10,011 bases of DNA from positions 1 to 10,011 of the forward strand of contig JAEMTW010000052.1 in NCBI GenBank assembly GCA_016462095.1. The letters run 5' to 3'. A program made the position numbers and the translations under genes. The notes under the pieces were generated by a model. It searched no databases, had not been told where the DNA came from, and saw only the letters and a list, made by a program, of their open reading frames with translations. Every line of letters starts with the position of its first letter. The first letter of the stretch is position 1. Of the stretch, positions 1-5,818 are shown piece after piece. Origin of the DNA: Thermoleophilia bacterium (lineage in GTDB: Bacteria; Actinomycetota; Thermoleophilia; Gaiellales; F1-60-MAGs149).

Positions 1-308
1 GCCTGCCAGATCGACATGGCGATGATGGCGCCGAGCGCCGTCGAGGGCTCGCCGGTCTCGGGGTCGCCGAGGAAGGAGTTGCCGAGCTGCACGTCGAGCG
101 GCTGATCGCCGGAGCCAAACCAGGCGAGGCCGTTGGCCGAGAAGGACGGCCAACCGGTGTAGAAAACGAAGGCGGTGATCGCGAGGATCACGATCAGCAT
201 AAACCCGGCGATCGCGATCACGAGGCCGCGGAACACGCTGTCGGCACGGGCGCCGGAGGGCGACGCTTGCGGTGTCGGGGTCTGGAGGGGGCGGGTGAAG
301 GAAGCCAT
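1..308 (-). CDS. pstC: Phosphate ABC transporter permease PstC, N-terminal part (runs off left edge)
   Basis: Only the first 102 residues are in the window. After a polar, Pro/Ser-rich cytoplasmic N-terminus (residues 1-27) comes one clear membrane helix at about 29-50 (GLVIAIAGFMLIVIL onward). An extracytoplasmic stretch with the FYTGWPSFSANGLAWF pattern follows, as in PstC proteins, and a second hydrophobic segment begins near residue 92. PstC pairs with PstA to form the membrane channel of the high-affinity phosphate importer, fed by PstS and driven by PstB. The gene lies 71 bp downstream of pstS on the same strand, which supports the name strongly. The ATG at 308 is preceded by no good SD. 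A stem-loop lies just upstream in the pstS-pstC gap, so expression may be reduced relative to pstS. pstA and pstB are expected beyond the left edge. Confidence 0.85.
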   Translation of the reverse strand, partial: MASFTRPLQTPTPQASPSGARADSVFRGLVIAIAGFMLIVILAITAFVFYTGWPSFSANGLAWFGSGDQPLDVQLGNSFLGDPETGEPSTALGAIIAMSIWQ

Positions 309-331
309 GGGGGAAGCTGGTGAGTGGTGAT

Positions 332-361
332 GCGGGGGCCGGGCATGTGCCCGACCCCCGC
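332..361 (-). terminator. Intercistronic stem-loop between pstS and pstC
   Basis: The arms GCGGGGGTCGGGCA and TGCCCGGCCCCCGC (minus strand) pair over about 13 bp with one G-U pair and a tiny loop around 345-348. No T-rich run follows, so it is not a standard intrinsic terminator. It may act as an attenuator or as a 3' end protector, keeping the binding protein (PstS) in excess over the permease, as in many binding-protein operons. Confidence 0.6.
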
Positions 362-379
362 GGTTGCGTTAGCTAGAGA

Positions 380-1225
380 TCAGCCTGCGATGCACTGATC
401 GTAGGTGCCCGTGTATGGGACGGCGTAGGCCTTGATGATGGCCGCACCCTTGGCGCTGCGCACCCAGTTGATGTACGTGGCAACGTCACCGGTGGGATCA
501 CCCTTAGTGACGAAGTACTGGCAGTTCCAGAACTTGTACTTATTGGCGACCACGTTGGTCAGGCTCGGAGCGACGCCGTCGATCGGCAACGTCTTGACGG
601 TCGCACCGCCGGAGCCGATCGTGTATGCGTAGGTCACGAACGCGATTCCCGACTTGGAGTTGGCCACCGACGAGCGGTCGAGCGCGTTCGACGCGAGCGC
701 CGGACACGAGTTCGACACGGCCGTGCTGATGTTACCGAGGAAGAGCTTCTGGAACGACTGGCGGGTGCCGGAGGTGGAGACGCGCGAGAAGCACTTGATG
801 GCTCCGCCCGCGGACCAACCGACGTCCTTCCAGTTCGTGACCTGGCCGAGGAAGATGGCCTTGACCTGCGCGGCCGTGAGGCCCTTGATCGGGTTGGACT
901 TGTTGACGATGATCGCGAAGGGCTCCTTCGTGATCGGCGTGAACGTCGTGCCGGCCGGCGTCGAGGACGACTTGTCCGACGACGAGTTGCCGATCTGGAA
1001 CGTGCCGTTCGCGGCACCCGTCTGGCCGGCACCCGAGCCACCGCCCGAGACCGTGACGCGGAACTTGCCGCCCGAGTCCTTACCGTACTGCGACGCGAGC
1101 GCCGAGCCGAGGATCTGGAGGCCGGTCGAGCCGCCCGTGACGATCTTCGTGACGGCGAACGCCGGCGCGGTGACAACCATGGTGGCCATCAGAGCGGCGA
1201 CGAGAATGAGAAGTCGTTTCATCAT
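380..1225 (-). CDS. pstS: Phosphate-binding protein PstS (secreted, PBP-like)
   Basis: The 281-residue protein has a classical signal peptide: MMKR, a hydrophobic core, then AFA before residue 25. There is no lipobox Cys, so it is probably released or held otherwise than by a lipid. The phosphate-binding loops typical of PstS are visible: GGSTG at 31-35, SGGGSGAG at 60-67 and STSGTR at 150-155. The NWKDVG segment at 131-136 is also typical. Four Cys (145, 174, 235, 278) could form disulfides. It captures phosphate outside the membrane and hands it to PstC/PstA. The coding strand has ATGATG at 1225/1222, with an AAGG about 10 nt upstream, so either Met may be used. It lies 29 bp after the unknown exported protein and 71 bp before pstC. 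A broader PBP-like protein for another oxyanion is possible but unlikely next to pstC. Confidence 0.9.
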   Translation of the reverse strand: MMKRLLILVAALMATMVVTAPAFAVTKIVTGGSTGLQILGSALASQYGKDSGGKFRVTVSGGGSGAGQTGAANGTFQIGNSSSDKSSSTPAGTTFTPITKEPFAIIVNKSNPIKGLTAAQVKAIFLGQVTNWKDVGWSAGGAIKCFSRVSTSGTRQSFQKLFLGNISTAVSNSCPALASNALDRSSVANSKSGIAFVTYAYTIGSGGATVKTLPIDGVAPSLTNVVANKYKFWNCQYFVTKGDPTGDVATYINWVRSAKGAAIIKAYAVPYTGTYDQCIAG

Positions 1226-1254
1226 GTGTATGCCTTACTAGTTATCTGGAGGGC

Positions 1255-1980
1255 CTAGGAGGCCGACTCCGTGAGTGGGATTTCCTTGGTCGGAGCTGTG
1301 TAAGCCCAGGTGCCGAAGAACTTGGCCGGACCGGCGATCGCACCCTGTACGGACACGCGGAAGCCGAACTTCGAGGCGTTGCCCGTCAGCGGGAAGATCT
1401 CGACTGCGTACGAGCCGTCGCCGTTCTTCGAGACGTTGAAAATATCGGCTTCGGTCTTGTCGAAGTACTCAGCGGCCGAGCCAGTCTTACCTGGGTAGAC
1501 GCAGAGGAAGCCGGGAGGAGCCGATGGCTTCTCGAACGAGCCGGAACACTCGCCATTCTCGTTGAGGCCACCGAGGATGCCGAGCTTTGCGTTCCGCAGC
1601 GGCTTAGGCAGCTGGAGTGGGAACGAGACGCCCGTACCGTACGTGTTCTTGCAGGCAGCACTGGTCCCGCTGTACGTGAACGCCGGCGACGTACCACAGC
1701 TGGCCGGGTTGACGAACTCGACGCCGATCACACCGGTCATCGTCGTGCCCCACGGAACCTGGCTCAGGTCCATGGTGCGAAGCGGGAACTTGCCCTTGCT
1801 GTTGGTCGGCACGATCGAGTTGGCCTGCTTGCCCTCGGGCGAGACCTTGAAGCCGCTGACGGCGTACGAGTTGCGTGCCAGCGGCACGGGAGCGTCGGCA
1901 CCAACAATCGACGGCACAGCGAAGGCCGCGCCGATCGCCGCGCAAATGCCGAGCGCGATGAGACGTCCATTCCGTTTCAA
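1255..1980 (-). CDS. Exported protein of unknown function heading the pst operon
   Basis: I do not recognise a family. The 241-residue product starts with KRNGR and a hydrophobic stretch (residues 7-26), ending in an ADA site near residue 30: a Sec signal peptide. The mature part is rich in Gly, Ser, Thr and Pro and has four Cys (95, 110, 145, 160) that could form two disulfides. There are no membrane helices after the signal and no catalytic motif I can name. The start is TTG at 1980: it is the only start that gives a full signal peptide, and a perfect AAGGAGG (1985-1991) lies 4 nt upstream. The gene is first in the operon, with pstS 29 bp downstream, so it probably responds to phosphate and acts at the cell surface. 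Possible roles are phosphate or phosphoester capture or envelope function; all are inference. Confidence 0.75.
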   Translation of the reverse strand: MKRNGRLIALGICAAIGAAFAVPSIVGADAPVPLARNSYAVSGFKVSPEGKQANSIVPTNSKGKFPLRTMDLSQVPWGTTMTGVIGVEFVNPASCGTSPAFTYSGTSAACKNTYGTGVSFPLQLPKPLRNAKLGILGGLNENGECSGSFEKPSAPPGFLCVYPGKTGSAAEYFDKTEADIFNVSKNGDGSYAVEIFPLTGNASKFGFRVSVQGAIAGPAKFFGTWAYTAPTKEIPLTESAS

Positions 1981-1984
1981 TGAT

Positions 1985-1991
1985 CCTCCTT
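1985..1991 (-). promoter_or_regulatory. Strong SD site fixing a TTG start
   Basis: AAGGAGG on the minus strand lies 4 nt before TTG at 1980. No ATG or GTG in frame gives a complete signal peptide, so this SD decides the start. The flanking GATCC and GGATC could form a 5-bp hairpin that partly hides the SD. Confidence 0.7.
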
Positions 1992-2079
1992 AGGGATCCC
2001 GCGAGGTTCGCGGTCGTTGCCTAAGGTACGCAGCCTCGAAGGGGCCGTGGGTAAAGCGATTGGGGGAGTTCCGTTCCGG

Positions 2080-2190
2080 ACTGGTGAAACACGTTGGCGG
2101 TCTTCACATTTGGTGCACGATTGAGCGCGAATTGTGGGCGGGAACACGCCTTCTGCGTTCTCGCCACTGGTGAAAGTGGGCGTGAAGATT
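2080..2190 (-). promoter_or_regulatory. Candidate PHO-box-like repeats
   Basis: The 10-mer TTTCACCAGT (minus strand) occurs twice, at 2080-2089 and 2166-2175. Next to the second copy, another TTCAC lies at 2182-2186, giving two direct TTCAC units 12 bp apart; a further GTGAA is at 2103-2107 in the opposite sense. Pho boxes are direct repeats of TTCA-containing units about 11 bp apart, so this resembles one, but the 12-bp step is off by one. The location upstream of pst genes makes a PhoB/PhoP-type site plausible. Confidence 0.35.
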
Positions 2191-2234
2191 TCGTATGGAT
2201 TACGTGGTGGGACGAAATTTGTCTGTTTCGGGGG

Positions 2235-2240
2235 TAGATT
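2235..2240 (+). promoter_or_regulatory. Candidate -10 box for a leaderless start at 2247
   Basis: TAGATT is followed by 6 nt and then ATG at 2247, so transcription would begin at or near the A of the start codon. The GAGG at 2241-2244 is only 2 nt from the ATG, too close for a normal SD. No good -35 is visible. Leaderless mRNAs are common in actinobacteria. Confidence 0.4.
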
Positions 2241-2246
2241 GAGGTT

Positions 2247-2525
2247 ATGAGCGCAGCCCGTGCAGCCACCTACTTGATGGATCAAGGTCCGTTTCGTCGC
2301 GAGCTCGCGATCGAGCTTGCGCGCGGCATCGTGTCCGACGATCGCTCGGCCGCGGACGAGGTTGCTGCGGCGAGTGTGATCTTGCGTCGCGCAGGCTTTC
2401 TTGAGGAGGCGCTGGTGGCGGCTGGTATTGCCACAGCGCGCGGTGCCGATCTACCGGCCGAAACGAAGGAAACGCCGCAGCGATGGCAGGTTCGGCGTCG
2501 CGGTCCGTTCAGCCGCGCAGCCTAA
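2247..2525 (+). CDS. Small protein of unknown function (92 aa)
   Basis: Not recognised. It is an Ala- and Arg-rich, probably all-helical, soluble protein: residues 15-65 (RRELAIELARGIV, then an acidic DDRSAADE stretch, then AASVILRRAGFLEEALVAAG) form an amphipathic Ala/Leu pattern resembling helical repeat proteins. The C-terminus is basic (RWQVRRRGPFSRAA). There is no signal peptide, membrane helix or Cys. It has a possible leaderless promoter just upstream and ends 62 bp before the etfB GTG, with a stem-loop in between, so it may be the first gene of the etfBA transcript. Coding status rests on the uninterrupted frame, its position after a -10-like box, and the helical pattern; it could still be spurious. 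Confidence 0.5.
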   Translation: MSAARAATYLMDQGPFRRELAIELARGIVSDDRSAADEVAAASVILRRAGFLEEALVAAGIATARGADLPAETKETPQRWQVRRRGPFSRAA

Positions 2526-2540
2526 GCCCGGCGAATCACC

Positions 2541-2570
2541 TTGCGGGGTTAGGTATCGTCTATCCCGCAA
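2541..2570 (+). promoter_or_regulatory. Stem-loop in the etfB leader
   Basis: TTGCGGGGT (2541-2549) pairs with ATCCCGCAA (2562-2570) over 9 bp including one G-U pair, with a 12-nt loop. It ends 4 nt before the AGGAGG of etfB. There is no T-run after it, so a role in mRNA processing, stability or access to the SD is more likely than termination. Confidence 0.5.
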
Positions 2571-2587
2571 CCTCAGGAGGCCGGACC

Positions 2588-3373
2588 GTGCGAATCGCGA
2601 TCTGCGTGAAGGAAGTACCAGACCCCACCGCGGTGAAGCGGATTGATGATGGCTCTCACCGGCTTGTCCGTAGCGGCGAGAACACGTTGAATCCGTATGA
2701 CCGTCATGCCATCGAGGCAGCCGTTCAGATCAAGGAAGGGCCTGCGCCCGACACCGAGATCACGATCGTGACGATGGCACCCGAGAGTGCTGGACGATCT
2801 GTCGATCGCGCGCTTGCGCAGGGTGGCGATCGTTCGATCCATATCGCGGACGAGGCAGCTGCTGGCAGCGACCTGTTGGGGACCGCACGCGTATTGGCTG
2901 CCGCTCTGAAGCGCGAATCGTTCGACCTGATCCTGCTCGGACAGCAGGCTGCCGACAGTGAGTGCTACGTGATGGCTGGGCTGGTCGCCGAGCTGCTCGA
3001 GGTGCCGTGCATCACGCAGGCCGCCTCGATCGCGCTGGCCGATGGCAGCGTAACCGTCAAGCGCCAGGTCGAGACGGGCTACGACACCGTCAAGGCCCAG
3101 CTGCCGTGTGTCGTCTCGGTCTCCGATGCGATCAACGACCCGCGCTATCCCCCTCTGCCCGCGATTATGGGTGCCAAGCGCAAGCCGCATGAGGTTGTCA
3201 CGCTCGCCGAGCTCGGCATCGATGCCAGCACCGTTGGTGCGGCAGGTGCCGCGACGAGTGTCGGTGGGCTTTCGAAGCCTGCTGGACGTGGTGACACGAT
3301 TGTTCTTGAGGACGACGGCACTGCTGCCGAGCAGCTCCTCGCATTCCTGATCGAGAAGAAGGTGGTCGCATAA
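2588..3373 (+). CDS. etfB: Electron transfer flavoprotein beta subunit
   Basis: The 261-residue product begins RIAICVKEVPDP, the hallmark start of EtfB. Other family marks are NPYDRHAIEAA (35-45), the AMP-binding-type GRSVDRALAQGGDRSIHI (69-86), LGQQAADSE (117-125), the EtfB signature region VKRQVETGYDTVKAQLP (157-173), and DPRYPPLPAIMGAKRKP (184-200). EtfB binds AMP structurally and, with EtfA, carries electrons from acyl-CoA or other flavin dehydrogenases to ETF:quinone oxidoreductase. The start is GTG at 2588, 7 nt after a perfect AGGAGG (2575-2580); a longer frame from 2483 would add 35 residues not found in the family. The stop overlaps the etfA start (TAATG), so the two are translationally coupled. 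No dehydrogenase or quinone reductase lies nearby. Confidence 0.95.
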   Translation: MRIAICVKEVPDPTAVKRIDDGSHRLVRSGENTLNPYDRHAIEAAVQIKEGPAPDTEITIVTMAPESAGRSVDRALAQGGDRSIHIADEAAAGSDLLGTARVLAAALKRESFDLILLGQQAADSECYVMAGLVAELLEVPCITQAASIALADGSVTVKRQVETGYDTVKAQLPCVVSVSDAINDPRYPPLPAIMGAKRKPHEVVTLAELGIDASTVGAAGAATSVGGLSKPAGRGDTIVLEDDGTAAEQLLAFLIEKKVVA

Positions 3374-4350
3374 TGGCTGGCATTGCAGTGCTCTGCGAGG
3401 TCCAGAGTGGCGAAGTTTCCCGCGGCTCGATTGGTGTGCTCGAGGAGGCTGCCCGCTTGGGTGCCGCATTGGGTGAGTCGGTCGAGGCGATCGTCTGTGG
3501 CAGTGGCCTCGACGATGCCAAATTGGCTGCCCTCGGTGGTTTTGGTGCCTCAACGGTGCGTGTTGCCGACGACGCGCTCCTGGCGAGCGGCATTGCCCAG
3601 CCTGTCGTCGATGCCTGCGCAACCGCGCAGGAGGCCGGTGGCTACCGCTACTGGTTGGCAGCAGCGTCGATCATGACGGCTGACGCCATGGCCGGGCTCG
3701 CTGCCCGACTTGGTGCCGGCATCGTGATCGATGCTGTCGAACTCCATGCCGAGGGTGGGGCACTTGTGACCCGCCGCTCCGGTCTTGGCGACTCGGTGCT
3801 CGCGCACTGTGGCTTTGTTTCTGCAGTCGGTGTGGTCGTGACGCGCGCAAATGCCTTCGCAGCAACGGAGGGCAACGGTGGCACGGCGCCCGTCGAGCGT
3901 TTTACGCCGTCGTTCCGCGCCTGGTCGCAGGCCGTCACGCTGGTCGGCCACGAGGACGCGGTCGAGACGGGCCCGGACATCAGCGCTGCCGACGTCTTGG
4001 TCGCCGGTGGTCGTGGTCTTGGCGACGCGTCGGGCTTTGGTCCGATCGAAGAGCTCGCAACGGCCTTTGGTGGTGCGGTTGCTGCAACGCGTGCCGTCGT
4101 CGATGCGGGGTGGTACCCGTATAGCGCCCAGGTGGGCCAGACCGGCAAGACCGTCACACCGAAGCTCTACGTCGCCTGTGGTATCTCAGGCGCCATCCAG
4201 CACAAGGTTGGCATGCAGGGTTCGGGCACGATCGTGGCGATCAACAAAGACAAAAACGCGCCGATCTTCGACTACGCCGATTTCGGCATCGTCGGCGATC
4301 TCAACGCTGTGGTTCCGCAATTGACCGCGCTGGTCAAGGCCCGCGGGTAG
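3373..4350 (+). CDS. etfA: Electron transfer flavoprotein alpha subunit (FAD-binding)
   Basis: At 325 residues it has normal EtfA length. The N-terminal domain (1-190) is the variable ETF fold. The C-terminal FAD domain (about 206-320) is textbook: VLVAGGRGLGD (208-218), GWYPYSAQVGQTGKTV (246-261), and the EtfA signature LYVACGISGAIQH-VGM...GTIVAINKD (265-293), ending in IFDYADFGIVGDL. It holds the redox-active FAD of the EtfAB dimer. Its ATG shares one base with the etfB stop (TAATG), and GAAGGTGG upstream can serve as SD, so production is coupled one-to-one with EtfB. The gene ends 17 bp before the first large palindrome at 4367. No iron-sulfur, NADH-binding or FixC-type gene is in view, so I cannot tell whether this is a housekeeping ETF or a specialised one. 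Confidence 0.95.
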   Translation: MAGIAVLCEVQSGEVSRGSIGVLEEAARLGAALGESVEAIVCGSGLDDAKLAALGGFGASTVRVADDALLASGIAQPVVDACATAQEAGGYRYWLAAASIMTADAMAGLAARLGAGIVIDAVELHAEGGALVTRRSGLGDSVLAHCGFVSAVGVVVTRANAFAATEGNGGTAPVERFTPSFRAWSQAVTLVGHEDAVETGPDISAADVLVAGGRGLGDASGFGPIEELATAFGGAVAATRAVVDAGWYPYSAQVGQTGKTVTPKLYVACGISGAIQHKVGMQGSGTIVAINKDKNAPIFDYADFGIVGDLNAVVPQLTALVKARG

Positions 4351-4366
4351 CTCTACTCCGCTGTTG

Positions 4367-4416
4367 ATCCTAGGGAGGACATCACATCCGCGCGGTTGTG
4401 GTGTCCTCCCTAGGAT
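4367..4416. repeat. Palindrome 1 (50 bp) in the etfA-arsJ convergent gap
   Basis: Pairs are symmetric about 4391/4392 from ATCCTAGGGAGGACA on the left to TGTCCTCCCTAGGAT on the right, with only one T-G pair (4382/4401) and one T-T mismatch (4387/4396). The inner 38 bp (4373-4410) are the exact reverse complement of palindrome 2. It lies 17 bp after the etfA stop. As plus-strand RNA the T-G pair becomes an allowed U-G, so the hairpin is nearly perfect in the etfBA transcript. No T-run follows. Confidence 0.9.
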
Positions 4417-4443
4417 AGTGAGTGGCCTTGGAGCGTGGAGTGG

Positions 4444-4481
4444 GGGAGGACACCACAACCGCGCGGATGTGATGTCCTCCC
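4444..4481. repeat. Palindrome 2, exact inverted copy of the core of palindrome 1
   Basis: All 38 bases match the reverse complement of 4373-4410. The two copies are 33 bp apart, so they can each fold separately or pair with each other in a 38-bp stem. In RNA from the minus strand (arsJ read-through) this copy has the U-G pair, i.e. it mirrors palindrome 1 for the opposite transcript. A small hairpin (TGGCG, TGCG loop, CGCCA) follows at 4482-4495. Confidence 0.9.
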
Positions 4482-4490
4482 TGGCGTGCG

Positions 4491-4520
4491 CGCCACCCCT
4501 GATCACGCTTTGCGTTAGCG
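4491..4520 (+). repeat. 30-bp direct repeat, copy A
   Basis: It starts CGCCACCCCTGATC and ends GTTAGCG. It matches copy B (4552-4581) at 27 of 30 positions. The two copies bracket palindrome 3, giving a repeat-palindrome-repeat unit of about 90 bp. Confidence 0.85.
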
Positions 4521-4548
4521 GACATGACAAGTGCGCACTTGTCGTGTC
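4521..4548. repeat. Palindrome 3 (28 bp), structural relative of palindrome 1
   Basis: The arms GACATGACAAGTGC and GCACTTGTCGTGTC are complementary except for a T-G pair (4525/4544). Aligned over 30 bases (4520-4549 against 4377-4406) it is identical to palindrome 1 at 22 positions. Most differences fall as matched pairs that keep the stem (C-G to G-C at 4383/4400 against 4526/4543; two more in the inner stem), and the T-G pair sits at the same place. This suggests one family of stem elements. Confidence 0.8.
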
Positions 4549-4551
4549 GCC

Positions 4552-4581
4552 CGCCACCCCTGATCGCGCTTGGTGTTAGCG
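4552..4581 (+). repeat. 30-bp direct repeat, copy B, overlapping the arsJ stop
   Basis: It differs from copy A at three positions. It covers the arsJ stop codon (4576-4578, TAA on the minus strand), so the final bases of arsJ lie inside the repeat. Either the repeat inserted at the gene end and supplied the stop, or a duplication started there. Confidence 0.8.
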
Positions 4582-5808
4582 AGCAGGCGACGCGGCCGCG
4601 ACTTGGGTCCGCGGCAGCAGCAGCGAGATCATTCCCGCTGCCAGCACCATCAGGGCCGAGGCCCAGAGGCACGCCTCGAGGCCCTGCCACTGGTAGAGCA
4701 GGCCGGACAGGATCGTGCCGGCGAGGCGGCCGCCCGCATTGGCCATGTAGTAAAAGCCGACATTCATTGCGACCTTGTCGCCGTCGGCGTAGTGCAGGAT
4801 CAAGAACGAGTGGACGGCCGAGTTGAGAGCGAAGACGAAGCCAAACACGATCAGTCCGCCGACCAGGACGGTCGTTGCGTCGAGGTTGGTCGCCAAGGCG
4901 ATCGCGATGCCTGCGGGCAGAATCGCGAGCCCAAAGGCGAGCCAGGCGGCCGTAAAGCCCGTCGGCTGGCCGCCTACACGGCGCAACAGTTGCGGCGCGA
5001 AGGCCTGCACGATGCCGTAGGCAATCACCCAGATCGCCATGAAACCACCGACCTCCCAGAAGCTCCAGCCCAGCACGCTGCGCAGATAGACCGGCAGGCC
5101 AACGACGAACCAGACGTCGCGTGACGCAAACAGAAAGACGCGCGCTGCGGCGAGCAGATTGACGGCGCGATTGTTCGAGAACATCTGGCTGAAGCGCGCC
5201 TTGGCGTCGGGGCGACCAAGCTCCCCATGGACTGCCACCAGCACCAACACGAGAGCGGCACCGACGAGGACGGCGAGGATGCCGAGCGCCGGCTGGAAGC
5301 CCACCACGGTCAGGAGCACCCCGCCGAGGAAAAAGCCGACACCTTTGAGGGCGTTCTTCGATCCCGTCAGGATTGCCACCCAGCGAAACAGTGCGTCGGG
5401 TGCATCGTCGGGCACCACGAGCTTGACGGCGCTCTTCGAGCTCATCTTGGTCAGATCCTTGGCAATGCCACTGACGGCCTGAGATGCCATCACGTACGGC
5501 ACGACCAGCCACGGCGAGGGGGCCAGCGCGAGCATCAGCAGCGCGCCGATCTGCAGCGAGAGTCCGGCCAGCAGCGTCGATTTGAGGCCGAAGCGGGCAG
5601 CGATCCAGCCGCCAAAGAGGTTGGTCAGGATCCCAAAGGCCTCGTAGAAGAGAAACAGCGAGGCGACCTCGAGCGGGCTGTAGCCGAGCTGGTAGAAATA
5701 GAACAGGACGAGGACGCGGATCGCGCCATCGGTGATCGTGTCGGCCCAGTAGGCGGCCGTGACGAGCGCGTAGTTGCGCAGGTCTCCAGCTCGAGCGGCC
5801 GCGTTCAT
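4576..5808 (-). CDS. arsJ: ArsJ, organoarsenical (1-arseno-3-phosphoglycerate) efflux MFS permease
   Basis: The 410-residue, very hydrophobic protein has about 12 membrane helices. The N-terminal pattern is that of ArsJ: RNYALVTAAYWADTITDGA (11-29), LGYSPLEVASLFLFYE (41-56), TNLFGGWIAARFGLKSTL (62-79), and SGIAKDLTKMSSKSAVK (113-129) followed by TGSKNALKGVGFFLGG (148-163). ArsJ exports 1-arseno-3-phosphoglycerate, made when GAPDH uses arsenate instead of phosphate. The GAPDH gene lies 10 bp upstream on the same strand, the known gene pair. The start is ATG at 5808; the frame is open back to 6012 but those 68 residues overlap the GAPDH gene and look non-protein-like. The SD (GAGG, 2 nt from ATG) is poorly spaced, so translation may depend on coupling to GAPDH. 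The stop lies inside a 30-bp repeat. No arsR or arsC is in the window. Confidence 0.88.
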   Translation of the reverse strand: MNAAARAGDLRNYALVTAAYWADTITDGAIRVLVLFYFYQLGYSPLEVASLFLFYEAFGILTNLFGGWIAARFGLKSTLLAGLSLQIGALLMLALAPSPWLVVPYVMASQAVSGIAKDLTKMSSKSAVKLVVPDDAPDALFRWVAILTGSKNALKGVGFFLGGVLLTVVGFQPALGILAVLVGAALVLVLVAVHGELGRPDAKARFSQMFSNNRAVNLLAAARVFLFASRDVWFVVGLPVYLRSVLGWSFWEVGGFMAIWVIAYGIVQAFAPQLLRRVGGQPTGFTAAWLAFGLAILPAGIAIALATNLDATTVLVGGLIVFGFVFALNSAVHSFLILHYADGDKVAMNVGFYYMANAGGRLAGTILSGLLYQWQGLEACLWASALMVLAAGMISLLLPRTQVAAASPAR

Positions 5809-5818
5809 GTCCTCGATG

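Larger units (their letters stand above)
1981..2246. promoter_or_regulatory. Divergent promoter region between the pst operon and the small-ORF/etfBA unit
   Basis: This 266-bp gap holds no convincing gene. It contains repeated GTGAA/TTCAC elements (listed separately), a 6-bp-stem hairpin at 1999-2013 (CCGCGA, 3-nt loop, TCGCGG) in the pst-operon leader, and a candidate -10 at 2235-2240 for the rightward gene. I could not find a convincing -35/-10 pair for the leftward operon, which would fit an activator-dependent promoter. Confidence 0.55.

Noticed and set aside
2483..2587. Upstream extension of etfB to an ATG at 2483
   Set aside because: The extra 35 residues overlap the small gene and are unlike EtfB; the GTG at 2588 has a perfect SD and gives the family's normal start.
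2573..3622. Long open frame opposite etfB and etfA (349 codons)
   Set aside because: Its sequence is Arg/His-rich with no family pattern and lies antisense to two unmistakable genes.
4367..4416. Classic intrinsic terminator after etfA
   Set aside because: The stem is strong but no T-run follows on either strand, so I list it as a repeat or palindrome instead.
4364..4579. Short open frames crossing the palindrome cluster on both strands
   Set aside because: They are created by the repeats and encode only repeat-derived peptides; no SD or protein family supports them.
4367..4581. CRISPR array
   Set aside because: Repeats are few, inverted and unevenly spaced, with no regular unique spacers and no cas genes.
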